A stretch of 6,999 bases of DNA. Origin: Clostridiales bacterium UBA7103. GTDB lineage: Bacteria; Bacillota; Clostridia; Oscillospirales; Oscillospiraceae. The notes beneath the pieces are model-generated. The model was given only the letters and a program-made list of their open reading frames with translations. It did no database searches and was not told where the DNA came from. Shown here piece after piece: positions 1-6,452 of this stretch. The stretch covers positions 1 to 6,999 of the forward strand of contig DKYJ01000025.1 in the NCBI GenBank assembly GCA_002493305.1, read 5' to 3'. How positions within the stretch are numbered: position 1 is the first letter of the stretch; every line of letters starts with the position of its first letter. Made by a program: the position numbers and the translations under genes.

Positions 1-7
1 GCAGAGA

Positions 8-28
8 GGGGACGGGAGTCCCCTTTTT
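8..28 (+). terminator. Rho-independent terminator of an upstream plus-strand gene outside the window
   Basis: A six-base GC-rich stem GGGGAC (8-13) pairs with GTCCCC (18-23) around a GGGA loop and is followed at once by TTTTT (24-28). This is the classic intrinsic terminator form, read left to right. The complementary strand has no T run after the stem, so the signal belongs to a gene entering from the left edge. That gene would converge on the liv operon. Confidence 0.75.
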
Positions 29-42
29 GCGTTCAATCTATT

Positions 43-79
43 GTTTATGCAGGAGTATTTTAAATACTCCTGCATAAAC
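43..79. repeat. Long perfect palindrome with 18-base arms and a single-base centre
   Basis: The arm at 43-60 is the exact reverse complement of 62-79, with only base 61 between them. In RNA this would fold into a long hairpin on either strand. No T run follows on either strand, so it is not a typical intrinsic terminator by itself. It lies one base from the next inverted repeat. It could be a transcription-stop or 3'-end-protecting hairpin, a protein-binding palindrome or a repeat element; the sequence alone does not decide. Confidence 0.85.
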
Positions 80-80
80 G

Positions 81-113
81 CTTCAAGGTGTCGACTTAGT
101 TGACACCTTGAAG
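81..113. repeat. Inverted repeat, 12-base perfect arms extendable to 15 pairs
   Basis: CTTCAAGGTGTC (81-92) is the exact reverse complement of GACACCTTGAAG (102-113). The stem can extend to 81-95/99-113 with one G-T wobble, leaving a TTA loop. Its last three bases (111-113) are shared with the left arm of the next hairpin, so the two cannot both form completely. No T tract follows on either strand. Confidence 0.85.
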
Positions 114-139
114 CCGGGATTTTTAAGATCCCGGCTTTT
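111..139. terminator. Probable livF-end terminator hairpin, possibly bidirectional
   Basis: AGCCGGGAT (112-120) pairs with ATCCCGGCT (128-136) around a 7-base loop that can tighten to three bases. The hairpin starts about 16 bases beyond the livF stop codon (152-154), the expected place for the end of the liv operon. On the plus strand the stem is followed by TTTT (136-139). On the liv (minus) strand it has AAAA before it and only a short T run after it. The best reading is a shared hairpin for convergent transcripts, stronger in the plus direction. Confidence 0.6.
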
Positions 140-151
140 GATAAATTTGTT

Positions 152-854
<703 letters not shown>

Positions 855-862
<8 letters not shown>

Positions 863-1703
863 CCTCACTCACCCCCAGATAGGCTTCAATGACCCTCTCG
901 TCGTTCTGCACCTGGGCGGGAACTCCCTTTGCAATGAGTTTGCCAAAGTCCAGAACATAAATCATGTCGCTGATGTTCATAACAAGATCCATATGGTGCT
1001 CCACCAGGAAGACGGACAAATCATACTTATCCCTAATACTGCTTATAAATTCCGCAAGCTCCAGCGTTTCCTGCGGGTTCATACCCGCTGCCGGCTCATC
1101 AAGTAGCAGGAGCTTTGGGTCGGTTGCAAGGGCGCGCGCGATCTCCAGCCTGCGCTGGATACCATAAGGGAGGCTGCCGGCCACATCGTCCTTATACTTA
1201 TCAAGACCTTGCTCCTCCAAAAGCTCCATACACTCAGAGCGCATACGCTTCTCCTCCGCACGGTTCAGATGCAGAGCGGCGGTGAAGAAATTCTGCTTTG
1301 CGTGCATATGCTTTGCTATAAGCACATTTTCCAGCACCGAGAGCTTTGAAAACAGTCGGATATTCTGGAAGGTGCGGGCAATGCCCTTAGAAGTTATCAC
1401 ATCTGGCGTGTGGGACACCGCGTGGGTATACATGCCGTCATTTTCACCGGCGTAGAGCTTTTTCATCTTGCCCTTGGGGAAGTTTTCAACAATGGTCTCG
1501 CCCAAAAAGTCGATTTTGCCGTTGGTAGGCTCATACACTCCGGTGACACAGTTGAAGGCCGTGGTCTTACCCGCGCCGTTTGGGCCGATGAGGGCGACGA
1601 TCTCGCCCTTGTTCACATCGAGATTTAAGTTGTTGACGGCGACAACGCCGCCAAACTGCATTGTCACATTTTCAATATGCAGCACATTTTCAGCCATTGT
1701 CAT
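855..1703 (-). CDS. livG: LivG: ATPase of a branched-chain amino acid type ABC importer
   Basis: Second cytoplasmic ATPase, partner of LivF. It has 282 residues from the ATG at 1703. Motifs are Walker A GPNGAGKT (40-47), Q-loop RTFQNIRLF (110-118, Gln-113), signature LPYGIQRR (178-185) in place of LSGGQ, Walker B LLLLDEP (198-204), and switch His-236 in LVEHH. The non-canonical signature and the EPAAGMNP that follows Walker B are LivG hallmarks. The stretch between Walker A and the Q-loop is about 24 residues longer than in E. coli LivG as I remember it, around residues 73-103. Start choice: AAAGG lies 6 bases before ATG 1703 and GGAGAGG a little further back; ATG 1697 (two codons in) is the alternative. 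The start overlaps the livM stop by 14 bases, and the end overlaps livF. Confidence 0.95.
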
Positions 1704-2772
1704 TCGCCGCCTTTCCTCTCCGCTTTGCAAAGGGCTTTTTGAAAAAGTCAATTACCCCCTGCCACGAAAACTCTCTGGTTCCCATGATGCCCTGACGGGC
1801 GAAAAGCACGATCAACATAATAACGACCGAGAACACCACCATGCGAAAGCCGCCCCGCATAAAGGGGATATTCACATGCAGATATGTCTGCGAATCGTCC
1901 AGAAAACGCAGCCACCACTCTGAGCATGCTATGTACAGGAAGCTTCCAAGCACCGAGCCTGTCACTGAGCCGATACCGCCGATGACAACTATGAGCAGTA
2001 TCTCATATGTCATGGCTGAGGTGAAGGAGCGGGCTTGAACGCTGGCCTGGAACATAGCAAGCAGCGCCCCTCCTATCCCCGCAAAGAAAGCGCTGGTCAA
2101 AAATGCCTGCATCTTGGTCTTTGCAAGGTTTATGCCCATGGCCTCCGCTGCCACCTCATCCTCACGAACTGCCTTGAAGGCTCTGCCGTAGGAGGAGTTG
2201 ATGAGCAGGACGATGAGGAAGATGCAGAAGGCGCAGACAATGACCGGGGTCAGGATGCTGTCAAACTTAGGGAACTTTTTGAGGATATTGGAGGCGTTCG
2301 TAACAGGCCCCAGCACATCCCACTGGATAATGGCACGCAGGATCTCAGCAAAGCCGAGAGTAGCGATAGCCAGATAGTCGCTCTTGAGGCGCAGGCAGGG
2401 CTTACCCACGAGCCAGGCAAAAATGACCGCCACAAGTCCCGCGATAATAACGCCCACAAACGGCGGCAGACAGATATTCACAATTCCGCCGTTAAAATAC
2501 TGATAAACGCTGGCGTGGCTTTCAAGGGGAATTGTCAAAATCGCGTAAGTATACGCTCCAACCATCATAAATCCAGCCTGCCCGAGGGAGAAAAGCCCCG
2601 TAAAACCGTTGAGCAGGTTCAGTGACACAGCCAGAAGCGCATAAATAGATGCCTTTTGAATGACCGAGGCCAGCATGGAATAGTGCTGTTCTTTATCCAC
2701 ATAGATGAGCAGCGCGAGGATAACAGCCGCCAAAACCGCCGACAGAATCAAATCTCTTTTCCTGTTTTTCAT
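1690..2772 (-). CDS. livM: LivM: permease subunit of a branched-chain amino acid type ABC importer
   Basis: Integral membrane subunit of 360 residues that forms the channel with LivH. After a short basic N-terminus (MKNRKR) come hydrophobic segments near 8-25, 40-80, 100-122, 174-192, 218-245, 255-282 and 308-325. The family pattern LNLLNGFTGLFSLGQAGF is at 52-69, the ATPase-docking loop GRAFKAVREDEVAAEAMGI at 196-214, and the glycine-rich VVIGGIGSVTGSVLGSF at 262-278. The C-terminus is a charged cytoplasmic tail. It begins 4 bases after the livH stop, with GAGAAGG 9 bases before the ATG, inside the end of livH, so it is clearly co-transcribed. The livG start lies inside its last codons. Substrate choice is set mainly by the binding protein, so the family name does not prove a branched-chain substrate. 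Confidence 0.95.
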   Translation of the reverse strand: MKNRKRDLILSAVLAAVILALLIYVDKEQHYSMLASVIQKASIYALLAVSLNLLNGFTGLFSLGQAGFMMVGAYTYAILTIPLESHASVYQYFNGGIVNICLPPFVGVIIAGLVAVIFAWLVGKPCLRLKSDYLAIATLGFAEILRAIIQWDVLGPVTNASNILKKFPKFDSILTPVIVCAFCIFLIVLLINSSYGRAFKAVREDEVAAEAMGINLAKTKMQAFLTSAFFAGIGGALLAMFQASVQARSFTSAMTYEILLIVVIGGIGSVTGSVLGSFLYIACSEWWLRFLDDSQTYLHVNIPFMRGGFRMVVFSVVIMLIVLFARQGIMGTREFSWQGVIDFFKKPFAKRRGKAANDNG

Positions 2773-2776
2773 AGCC

Positions 2777-3664
2777 TTACACCTTCTCTGTCAGCTTCTC
2801 TCCAAACATTCCGTTGGGTTTGAAAAGAAGCACAAGGATCAGCAGCGCAAAAGTAAACGCATTGCTGAATATAGCCACAGCGTCGTTTGCCTTGATCAGC
2901 GACTCGCAGATACCGATTATATACGCTCCCAGAACCGCTCCGGGGATAGAGCCTATCCCTCCGAACACGGCCGCGACAAAGGCCTTCAGTCCCGGCATGG
3001 CGCCAATGGTGGGGCTGACTTGGCCGTAGTTTGTAAAGTAAAGAATAGAGCCTACACCGGCAAGGAAGGAGCCGATGATAAAAGTGAGTGAGATGATGCT
3101 GTTGACCTTTATACCCATGAGCTTAGCTGTCTCAAAATCCCTTGAAACGGCGCGCATGGCCATACCGGTCTTGGTGTGCTTTATAAACAGCACCAGCGCA
3201 ATGACAAGCAGAATGGTGAGCACAGGGGTCACGACGGTAATGACCTTGACCTTCAGCGCCCCCAGCATGAACGAGCCTTTCAGGAAGGAAATCTCAGGGT
3301 ATGGACGGGCAAGACCGCCCGTCAGGTATGTGGCCAGATTCTGCAGCAGATAGCTCACGCCAATTGCGGAGATCATGACCGACATTCTCGGCGCTGAACG
3401 CAGGGGTTTATATGCCGCTCTCTCTATTAAAACACCCAGCAGCACCGTCATGGCGAGAACCAGAGGAATAGCAGCTGCCATAGGCATGGATGCGCTGGCA
3501 TATACCATGAAAAAGCCCGCCATCATAAAGATGTCGCCGTGGGCAAAGTTTATAAGACGCAGTATGCCGTAGACCATAGTATAGCCGATAGCAATAAGCG
3601 CATACAGGCTGCCGACGGTCACTCCCGACAGCAGCAGATCTATGTAATATGTGGCAGTATGCAT
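2777..3664 (-). CDS. livH: LivH: permease subunit of a branched-chain amino acid type ABC importer
   Basis: Integral membrane partner of LivM, 295 residues, a normal length for LivH. Landmarks are GVTVGSLYALIAIGYTMVYG (14-33), the family motif LINFAHGDIFMMAGF (37-51), a cytoplasmic loop KTGMAMRAVSRDFETAKLMGI (165-185) that should dock to the ATPase, and FVAAVFGGIGSIPGAVLGAY (229-248). About eight hydrophobic segments span the chain. The ATG at 3664 has a perfect AGGAGG (3677-3672) seven bases upstream, the strongest ribosome site within the operon. That fits a gene that must restart translation after the 86-base gap and hairpin behind livJ. The next gene, livM, follows after 4 bases. Confidence 0.95.
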   Translation of the reverse strand: MHTATYYIDLLLSGVTVGSLYALIAIGYTMVYGILRLINFAHGDIFMMAGFFMVYASASMPMAAAIPLVLAMTVLLGVLIERAAYKPLRSAPRMSVMISAIGVSYLLQNLATYLTGGLARPYPEISFLKGSFMLGALKVKVITVVTPVLTILLVIALVLFIKHTKTGMAMRAVSRDFETAKLMGIKVNSIISLTFIIGSFLAGVGSILYFTNYGQVSPTIGAMPGLKAFVAAVFGGIGSIPGAVLGAYIIGICESLIKANDAVAIFSNAFTFALLILVLLFKPNGMFGEKLTEKV

Positions 3665-3671
3665 ATTACAG

Positions 3672-3677
3672 CCTCCT
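3672..3677 (-). promoter_or_regulatory. Perfect AGGAGG ribosome binding site of livH
   Basis: Read on the minus strand, AGGAGG ends seven bases before the livH ATG. It fixes the start and lets livH be translated independently of livJ, unlike the coupled downstream genes. Confidence 0.85.
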
Positions 3678-3704
3678 AATAATCAAATCCAATAAACAGA
3701 ACAT

Positions 3705-3727
3705 TCCCCGGCGGTTTTCGCCGGGGA
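3705..3727 (-). promoter_or_regulatory. livJ-livH intercistronic GC hairpin (processing or partial terminator)
   Basis: CCCCGGCG (3706-3713) is the exact reverse complement of CGCCGGGG (3719-3726), with a 5-base loop and one extra T-A pair (3705/3727). In the liv transcript the hairpin begins 24 bases after the livJ stop. What follows is ATGTTCTGTTT, not a clean U run, so it is a poor full terminator. By analogy with other binding-protein operons, such a hairpin can protect the 3' end of the receptor mRNA or partly stop transcription, giving more receptor than permease. That role is inferred. Confidence 0.65.
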
Positions 3728-3751
3728 TAATGTCTGCTGTACTATGCGAAA

Positions 3752-4966
3752 TTACTCGCCGGTGTACGCGTCGGAGAAAACGATCTGGCCGTCCTGGAAG
3801 GTCTTGATCGCGACATAGTTCTTGATAGCGTCGCCGTTCTCGTCAAACTTCAGATCGCCGGTGACAAGGCCCTCGACCTCAAGGCTGGCAAGGGCGTCAC
3901 GAATGGCCTGGCTATCAGTGCTCTGGGCGGCGAGGATGGCGTTGTAGACCGCCATGTAAGCGTCATAGCCGCAGGGGGTAACGGAGGAGATAGCATCTGC
4001 CGTGCCGCCGTTATTCTCGACCCTTGCAGAGTCGGCAGCGATCCACTCAAGGATACCGCTGTTAAACTCAACACCTGCGGTGTTGCTTGTATCGGACGCA
4101 TCAAAGAAGCAGGAGAAGAACACGCCGTTTGCGTTGGCACCGGCACGCTCAGCTATGGAAATATCGTCCCATGTGTCGCCGGCCATGATCTGGCACTCAA
4201 CGCCGCCCTCACGGGCCTGATTGATGATCAGAGGAGCGGTCTCAATGGAGACAGGAGCAAAAATGCCGTCATAGCCCTGAGACTTGATATTTGCCATAAT
4301 GGTGGAGAAGTCAGTTTCACCGGTCTGGAAAGTGACAGTCTCGCACTTTGCGCCGGCATTGACCATGGCCTCAGAGAAGTAGTTGCCGAAGCCTGCGGAG
4401 TAATCATCGCCCGCCTCAACTATGACAACACAGTTCTGACAGCCGTTTTTAAGGGCATAGTTCGCCATTACAGCGCCCTGGAAGGGGTCGATATATGCTA
4501 TGCGGAAATAGTAATCATTGCCAACGGTGACCTGGGGGTTGGTGCAGGAGGTACCGACAGCGGGAATCTTAGCATCGGCAAAGAGGTCGCCCGCGGCGAT
4601 CGCGCAGCCGGAGCCATAGGTGCCGATAACGGCGGAGACATTGTTGCTGATGAGAAGTTGGGCAGCAGTGGGAGCCTTGGCCGCGTCAGAGGCGTTGTCG
4701 GCATAAACCAGCTCGATCTTATAGGTCTCGCCGTTTATATCAACTGTGGGAAACAGGGACTGAGCGTACTCAATACCCAGGATCTCCTTCTTACCGCCGG
4801 CGGCGTTCTGACCGGAAGTAGGCTCAAACACACCCACCTTGATGACCTTTTCCCCATCTGCTGCAGGGGCGGGGTCACCGGAAGCGGCGGGAGCGGGGCT
4901 GCTGCCGCAGGCGCACAGCGCCAGTACCATAATAAGCGCGAGGATAATTGCTAAAAACTTTTTCAT
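3752..4966 (-). CDS. livJ: LivJ/LivK-type solute-binding lipoprotein of the ABC importer
   Basis: Extracytoplasmic receptor that binds the substrate and delivers it to LivH/LivM. It has 404 residues from ATG 4966. A lipoprotein signal (MKKFL, then a hydrophobic core) ends in the lipobox LCAC, so Cys-20 should carry the lipid anchor. An Ala/Pro-rich linker (21-38) leads into a type I periplasmic-binding fold (Peripla_BP_6-like): VIKVGVFEPTSG (41-52), IGTYGSGCAIAAGDLF (114-129) and IPAVGTSCTNPQVT (134-147) are at the usual ligand-contact loops, and GYDAYMAVYNAI (333-344) is typical near the C-terminus. GGGAGG lies seven bases before this ATG. In-frame starts up to 5002 would absorb that ribosome site and put 12 extra residues before the signal peptide. 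Eight cysteines occur beyond Cys-20, including CQNC (176-179). First gene of the liv cluster; the exact ligand is not proven. Confidence 0.93.
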   Translation of the reverse strand: MKKFLAIILALIMVLALCACGSSPAPAASGDPAPAADGEKVIKVGVFEPTSGQNAAGGKKEILGIEYAQSLFPTVDINGETYKIELVYADNASDAAKAPTAAQLLISNNVSAVIGTYGSGCAIAAGDLFADAKIPAVGTSCTNPQVTVGNDYYFRIAYIDPFQGAVMANYALKNGCQNCVVIVEAGDDYSAGFGNYFSEAMVNAGAKCETVTFQTGETDFSTIMANIKSQGYDGIFAPVSIETAPLIINQAREGGVECQIMAGDTWDDISIAERAGANANGVFFSCFFDASDTSNTAGVEFNSGILEWIAADSARVENNGGTADAISSVTPCGYDAYMAVYNAILAAQSTDSQAIRDALASLEVEGLVTGDLKFDENGDAIKNYVAIKTFQDGQIVFSDAYTGE

Positions 4967-4973
4967 TTTAATT

Positions 4974-4979
4974 CCTCCC
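4974..4979 (-). promoter_or_regulatory. Ribosome binding site GGGAGG that fixes the livJ start
   Basis: GGGAGG on the minus strand, seven bases before ATG 4966. An ATG at 4981 overlaps the first base of context of this site and would have no ribosome site of its own at the right distance, so 4966 is chosen. Confidence 0.85.
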
Positions 4980-4984
4980 ATTTT

Positions 4985-5028
4985 GCCGGGTCGTGTCCGC
5001 AATACGCGGACACATGTTTTTGTCCGGC
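4985..5028 (-). promoter_or_regulatory. Structured 5' leader of livJ with alternative hairpins
   Basis: GTGTCCGC (4993-5000) pairs perfectly with GCGGACAC (5006-5013). A second TGTCCG copy (5021-5026) can pair with the same CGGACA arm (5007-5012), so the two hairpins exclude each other. GCCGG (4985-4989) and CCGGC (5024-5028) can close an outer stem around the first hairpin. The whole lies between the proposed transcription start (about 5031) and the livJ ribosome site. No T run follows, so it is not an intrinsic terminator in the liv direction. It may protect the mRNA 5' end or tune translation. Confidence 0.5.
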
Positions 5029-5037
5029 GATACTTTG

Positions 5038-5066
5038 ATTATGAACTAATTAAAATGAAAAAGCAA
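5038..5066 (-). promoter_or_regulatory. Probable sigma-A type promoter for livJHMGF
   Basis: On the minus strand, TTGCTT (5066-5061) and CATAAT (5043-5038) are separated by 17 bases, within an AT-rich stretch carrying A and T runs. The -10 matches consensus at five of six positions and the -35 at three, mainly the TTG. Transcription would start near 5031, giving a leader of about 65 bases that begins just before the hairpins. Confidence 0.5.
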
Positions 5067-5095
5067 CTGTACTTTTTTTGCAATTTTTCACAGTA

Positions 5096-5125
5096 ATTAT
5101 AACGTGAATTAGTGATTATCCACAA
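5096..5125 (-). promoter_or_regulatory. Alternative upstream promoter candidate for the liv operon
   Basis: On the minus strand TTGTGG (5125-5120) is followed after 18 bases by a perfect TATAAT (5101-5096). The -35 lies inside the last codons of tmcAL. A five-base inverted repeat, TTCAC/GTGAA (5087-5091 and 5104-5108), flanks the -10 and could be an operator half-site pair. The perfect -10 may also be chance in AT-rich DNA. Confidence 0.35.
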
Positions 5126-6314
5126 TAATCGGGCTTTTTTTCCAGTCCTCACCGCCGATTCGGGCCTGTTCCGCCCTGTACCCGAGCACAAACAGGTCGT
5201 GTGCCGATGCGTTAACCGCGAACACCTGATTGCAGCGTTCATCAAGCTCCTTGACCGAGGCAGGCTTTGTGAGCACCGGAACCGCCGTTTTCCCGGATAT
5301 TTCCCGCAGCAGCTCGCAGCCTTTTTTATCGGCCGCCAGCACCCGGGCGTAGGGCGGCAGGGCATCCACTGTCCCGCTGCTTAAGCCGAGGCAGGCGCAC
5401 AGCAGCATACGCCGCAGCCGGGAAAGCGCAAAGCGTTTCGTCTTTGCCGCAGCCAGCACTGCGTCCAGCGTGGGTTCCCGCTTTGCGGCGGCGTAAAGAC
5501 GCGCCCCCGCTCCGTCCGCCGCGTCCGGCAAGCTGAGAAAACTCTCCTTGTCAAGCATGCGCAGGCGTGATAAAAGCGCTGCATCAAAAAGCTCTCTCTC
5601 GCAATGGCTGCGCCCGAACTCCGTTTCCCTGCGGAGCACCGCAGCGGCGTTTTGTGGAAGAAAATCGTCTATGCTCTCCCCACGGCGCAGGCGCTTTCTA
5701 AGCTCCATTGCCGAAGGCAGCTCTCCGTCGGCCTTATCGTGCCCGCTGCCGCAGCGCCGGAGAGTATAGGGCTGAATATTCAAATCAAGCTGTCTTATCG
5801 CTTTAAGATACTCCACGGCAAGGATATTGTTCGGGCTTTCAAGCACGTTTGCCCCCTCGCAGAGTTCTTTTTCGGCGGCAAGCTGACGCGCGCGGGCATA
5901 GCTCATGCTGCCGTCCGTGGCCATGAGCGCCTTTACCTCCGCCGTGAAATCCTCACGGCAGAGAAGCTCCGCCGCTGCCTGAAGCGGTGCGAGCGCTCCC
6001 GCCTCGCTGCCGAAGCTGAGATAGTCCACACCAAGCGCGCCCAAAAGCCCCACCGCACCGCGCGCGAAGCCCTCCGCCGAGCTTAAGCACCACGGCAGCG
6101 GCAGCTCTATCACCAGATCCGCCCCGCTGCGGCAGGCCGCTTCCGCCCGCGCGTATTTGGAGAACACCGCCGCCTCCCCGCGCTGGACAAAATCCCCGCT
6201 CATCACGCAGATGATCGCCGCGTCAGCGTCCAAGGCGGCTCTGCTTTGGGAGCTGTGATACTCGTGCCCTTTGTGGAAGGGGTTATATTCGCAGACAATA
6301 CCGATGCTTTTCAT
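5109..6314 (-). CDS. tmcAL: TmcAL: tRNA(Met) cytidine acetate ligase (YlbM family)
   Basis: Cytoplasmic RNA-modifying enzyme. The B. subtilis relative activates acetate with ATP to acetyl-AMP and transfers the acetyl group to C34 of elongator tRNA(Met), giving ac4C. The protein is 401 residues, near the usual 400-415. An N-terminal nucleotidyltransferase-type domain carries EYNPFHKGH (9-17) with the HxGH signature (His-14, Gly-16, His-17), then VMSGDFVQRGE (37-47), DLVIELPLPW (66-75) and LSFGSEAG (99-106). Further on are SPNNILAVEYLKAI (160-173) and the conserved helical stretch KTKRFALSRLRRMLL (291-305). ATG 6314 has GAGGAG five bases upstream. It is divergent from ackA, whose product also handles acetate. 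No clear terminator is seen between its stop and livJ, so some read-through into the liv operon is possible. Older databases call this family a hypothetical or DUF nucleotidyltransferase. Confidence 0.93.
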   Translation of the reverse strand: MKSIGIVCEYNPFHKGHEYHSSQSRAALDADAAIICVMSGDFVQRGEAAVFSKYARAEAACRSGADLVIELPLPWCLSSAEGFARGAVGLLGALGVDYLSFGSEAGALAPLQAAAELLCREDFTAEVKALMATDGSMSYARARQLAAEKELCEGANVLESPNNILAVEYLKAIRQLDLNIQPYTLRRCGSGHDKADGELPSAMELRKRLRRGESIDDFLPQNAAAVLRRETEFGRSHCERELFDAALLSRLRMLDKESFLSLPDAADGAGARLYAAAKREPTLDAVLAAAKTKRFALSRLRRMLLCACLGLSSGTVDALPPYARVLAADKKGCELLREISGKTAVPVLTKPASVKELDERCNQVFAVNASAHDLFVLGYRAEQARIGGEDWKKSPIIVDNH

Positions 6315-6452
6315 ATTCGCTCCTCATATAATCGCTGAATGAATCGCCGTTTTCCAAAAAACACTTGCGTTTTAGCATTTTTGTATTAAAATAGTGATTG
6401 GATTTATTTTACTTAATCTAAGGTAAATTTACAATAGAAAGGGAAAAATTAC
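6315..6452. promoter_or_regulatory. Divergent tmcAL/ackA intergenic promoter region
   Basis: 138 AT-rich bases separate two divergent starts. For ackA, TTGCGT (6365-6370) and TAAAAT (6387-6392), 16 bases apart, make a plausible sigma-A promoter. For tmcAL a weaker pair on the other strand is TTGGAA and GATTAT with 18 bases between, which would leave a very short leader. Other marks are the direct repeat AATCGC (6330-6335 and 6342-6347) and, in the ackA leader, an imperfect palindrome TTTACTTA (6408-6415)/TAAGGTAAA (6419-6427) with one bulged base. No small gene is seen here. Confidence 0.4.

Noticed and set aside
1704..1751. Upstream TTG start for livG giving 298 residues
   Set aside because: It would overlap livM by over 60 bases and has no good ribosome site, whereas ATG 1703 has AAAGG six bases before it.
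2035..2625. 196-codon plus-strand frame opposite livM
   Set aside because: It is fully antisense to a strongly supported permease and its very polar composition mirrors hydrophobic codons read backwards; no family resemblance.
4967..5002. Upstream starts for livJ adding 12 residues
   Set aside because: They would place the ribosome site and a charged stretch before the signal peptide; ATG 4966 has GGGAGG at the ideal distance.
4967..5031. T-box or known amino acid riboswitch in the livJ leader
   Set aside because: The leader is only about 65 bases, with no T-box core sequence and no terminator/antiterminator pair with a T run.
5083..5097. CodY-like box upstream of livJ
   Set aside because: The best 15-base alignment to the CodY consensus has about five mismatches, too many to claim in AT-rich DNA, although CodY control of a branched-chain amino acid importer would make sense.
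5604..6086. 160-codon plus-strand frame opposite tmcAL
   Set aside because: Antisense shadow in GC-rich coding DNA; the tmcAL frame has the HxGH motif and full family length.
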